A DNA stretch of 64,000 nucleotides. Origin: a virus. The notes under the pieces are model-generated. The model was given only the letters and a program-made list of their open reading frames with translations, was not told the origin of the DNA and did not search any database. This document shows, one piece after another, positions 62,896 to 64,000 of this stretch. Position 1 is the first letter of the stretch, and the number at the start of each line of letters is the position of its first letter. A program made the translations under genes and the position numbers. Where the stretch lies: the IMG/VR virus record IMGVR_UViG_3300022200_000030, positions 1-64,000 of that record; one strand, 5' to 3'.

Positions 62896-64000
62896 GCATC
62901 ACCTTTCCTACGCAAGTAAATGCGACCGCTATCCTTCTTGGTGCTAAACAACTTTCCTCCGAAGTCCTTGAAGTGTCGCTCGGCGGAACTCTTGGACAGG
63001 CCCGTGCCGGTCGTGTACGCAGAAATGACGTTTTGTTTTCGCCGCCATCCGTCCACACCTTCAATCTCGTACGGCTGACACGCATTGAATGCGCTCAACA
63101 TATCGTTGAGTACCTTCTGCTCCTTGCCCTTGTTGCCACCGATTTCAACAGAATCCTCAAGCCATGAAATGAGGTTGACGAACAAATCAATCAGGATTTC
63201 ATGCGCCATGTCCACGTGGCGAGCAAGAATCACGTCGCTGCGCTCAAGCACCGCCATGTGCAGCGAGAAGATGCCAAGGTAGTTCTCAATGGCAGGAGTG
63301 AACGACGCCACGATTTCAGACATGGATGGGTCCATGTCACGTAGCAGGTCGTACACTTCTTCAGACGCTTGATGAAGGGCAACTTCGTAGTCAGCCTCAG
63401 CCGTGAACATGTCCCACATGTGGGCTTGAACTACTTCCTCCTGTTCTTTGTTCGTTAATTCAGACCAATTCGTGAATGTGATTTCAGCGAGGTTCAACAA
63501 CTTGTCACGTACCCACTTTTGCGTTTCACGGAAGTATTCGTACAGGTCTTCACGTGAGTACTCAATGGCACGGGGCTTTCGCCAAAACGTACTGAGTCGC
63601 TTTTGACTCACGCCCTGTCGCTCGTCCATGTCCCAATGTCGCCAATAGAGCAGAACACGTTGGAAGATACCCTTGGTTAGCACGTACTCCTTCACGCCTT
63701 TGGGCGGGTAGGTGGTAATCCACATTGACACGCTTGACTCAGCCTCGACCTTGTTCCCCTTCATGTGTTTCACAAGGGTGTTGTTACCGCTACCAACGGG
63801 ATTGCAGGCCGTCTGCAAGTACAGGACCGTCTCCTGACTGTGCTTACCGGGGTTGAGGATGATGGAGCCTTCGTCAAAGTTGATGGCTTTGCGTCCCGCG
63901 AGTAGCCCTTCCACCGTTTCATACTCACCTGTTGGCTTGCCGTTGTCGTCCAACACCGCTTCAGTTGAGCCAATCAGCCCCGCGTCTGTACCTGATGCGA
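62892..64000 (-). CDS. AAA+ ATPase/helicase-like protein, C-terminal part
   Basis: The frame is open to the window edge, so the N-terminal part, including any Walker A, is missing. From the edge it reads SGTDAGLIGST, then AINFDEGSIIL, which fits a Walker B (hydrophobic stretch ending in DE). SVSMWITTYPP may be sensor 1, and GIFQRVLLYWR may contain an arginine finger. The C-terminal 70 residues (KQNVISAYTTGTGLSKSSAE, then LFSTKKDSGRIYLRRKG) look like a winged helix. This fits MCM-like or superfamily 3 type replicative helicases, but the family is not certain. It leads an operon with the exonuclease and thermosome. Confidence 0.6.
   Translation of the reverse strand, partial: ASGTDAGLIGSTEAVLDDNGKPTGEYETVEGLLAGRKAINFDEGSIILNPGKHSQETVLYLQTACNPVGSGNNTLVKHMKGNKVEAESSVSMWITTYPPKGVKEYVLTKGIFQRVLLYWRHWDMDERQGVSQKRLSTFWRKPRAIEYSREDLYEYFRETQKWVRDKLLNLAEITFTNWSELTNKEQEEVVQAHMWDMFTAEADYEVALHQASEEVYDLLRDMDPSMSEIVASFTPAIENYLGIFSLHMAVLERSDVILARHVDMAHEILIDLFVNLISWLEDSVEIGGNKGKEQKVLNDMLSAFNACQPYEIEGVDGWRRKQNVISAYTTGTGLSKSSAERHFKDFGGKLFSTKKDSGRIYLRRKGDA

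Noticed and set aside
1-64000. Integrated provirus, tRNA genes or insertion sequences
   Set aside because: I saw no integrase, attachment-site repeats, tRNA-like cloverleaf, transposase or host genes; the whole window reads as viral.

Overview
The window looks like about two thirds or more of the genome of a head-tailed double-stranded DNA virus (HK97-type, siphovirus-like) that infects an archaeon, probably a marine planktonic one. The viral identity rests on an ordered set of large terminase, portal, S78-type prohead protease, HK97-type major capsid protein, neck and tail-tube proteins, tape measure, tail hub and fibre genes. The archaeal host is inferred from a group II chaperonin (thermosome) gene and an AbrB-type regulator of archaeal flavour. 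Marine Group II euryarchaeal viruses (magroviruses) are the closest group I know with this combination, but I could not run a search, so this placement is inference.

Layout, plus strand, 1 to 60074. (a) 1-1712: end of an unknown gene, then a 510-aa protein carrying two copies of a PMDxAxxLLK motif. (b) 1713-1930: the largest non-coding gap, holding a 156-bp interrupted palindrome with one common axis. (c) 1931-5449: a compact operon of small membrane proteins, a Ras-superfamily-like GTPase, an AbrB-like regulator, and P/Q-rich or zinc-binding unknowns. (d) 5481-16977: probable small terminase, two very long unknown proteins, large terminase, a protein with a C-terminal LAGLIDADG domain, the portal, and small coiled-coil and zinc proteins. 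(e) 16990-22866: a 1958-aa protein whose C-terminal part has the fold signature of an ATP-dependent DNA ligase with its catalytic residues replaced. (f) 22905-28498: protease/scaffold, major capsid protein and small head proteins. (g) 28523-36125: neck, tail terminator, tail tube, SAP protein, tail chaperones, short tape measure, distal tail protein. (h) 36135-52697: one 5520-aa protein with an N-terminal LamG-like domain, a quarter of the window. (i) 52694-60074: small Cys-rich and basic proteins, tail hub, fibre and accessory proteins.

Minus strand, 64000 to 60037: a convergent operon with an ATPase/helicase C-terminal part (runs off the window), a small zinc protein, a DEDD 3'-5' exonuclease, the thermosome, a two-TM protein and two tiny zinc proteins. 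Genes are packed with 1-4 bp overlaps throughout, so translational coupling is probably general. Many stops are embedded in the Shine-Dalgarno sequence of the next gene (TGAGGTGA).

The most unusual signal is a short sequence, consensus [SE]-P-[MF]-x-[DH]-[AS]-[WFM]-x-x-LLK, found ten times in seven proteins spread across the window, some of them otherwise unrelated. In three genes, copies flank AT-rich in-frame modules. In two of those genes the copies are also near-identical DNA direct repeats (41/41 bp, 420 bp apart; 77/80 bp, 309 bp apart). This looks like a system for inserting or swapping small protein modules, and possibly for addressing them to the virion.
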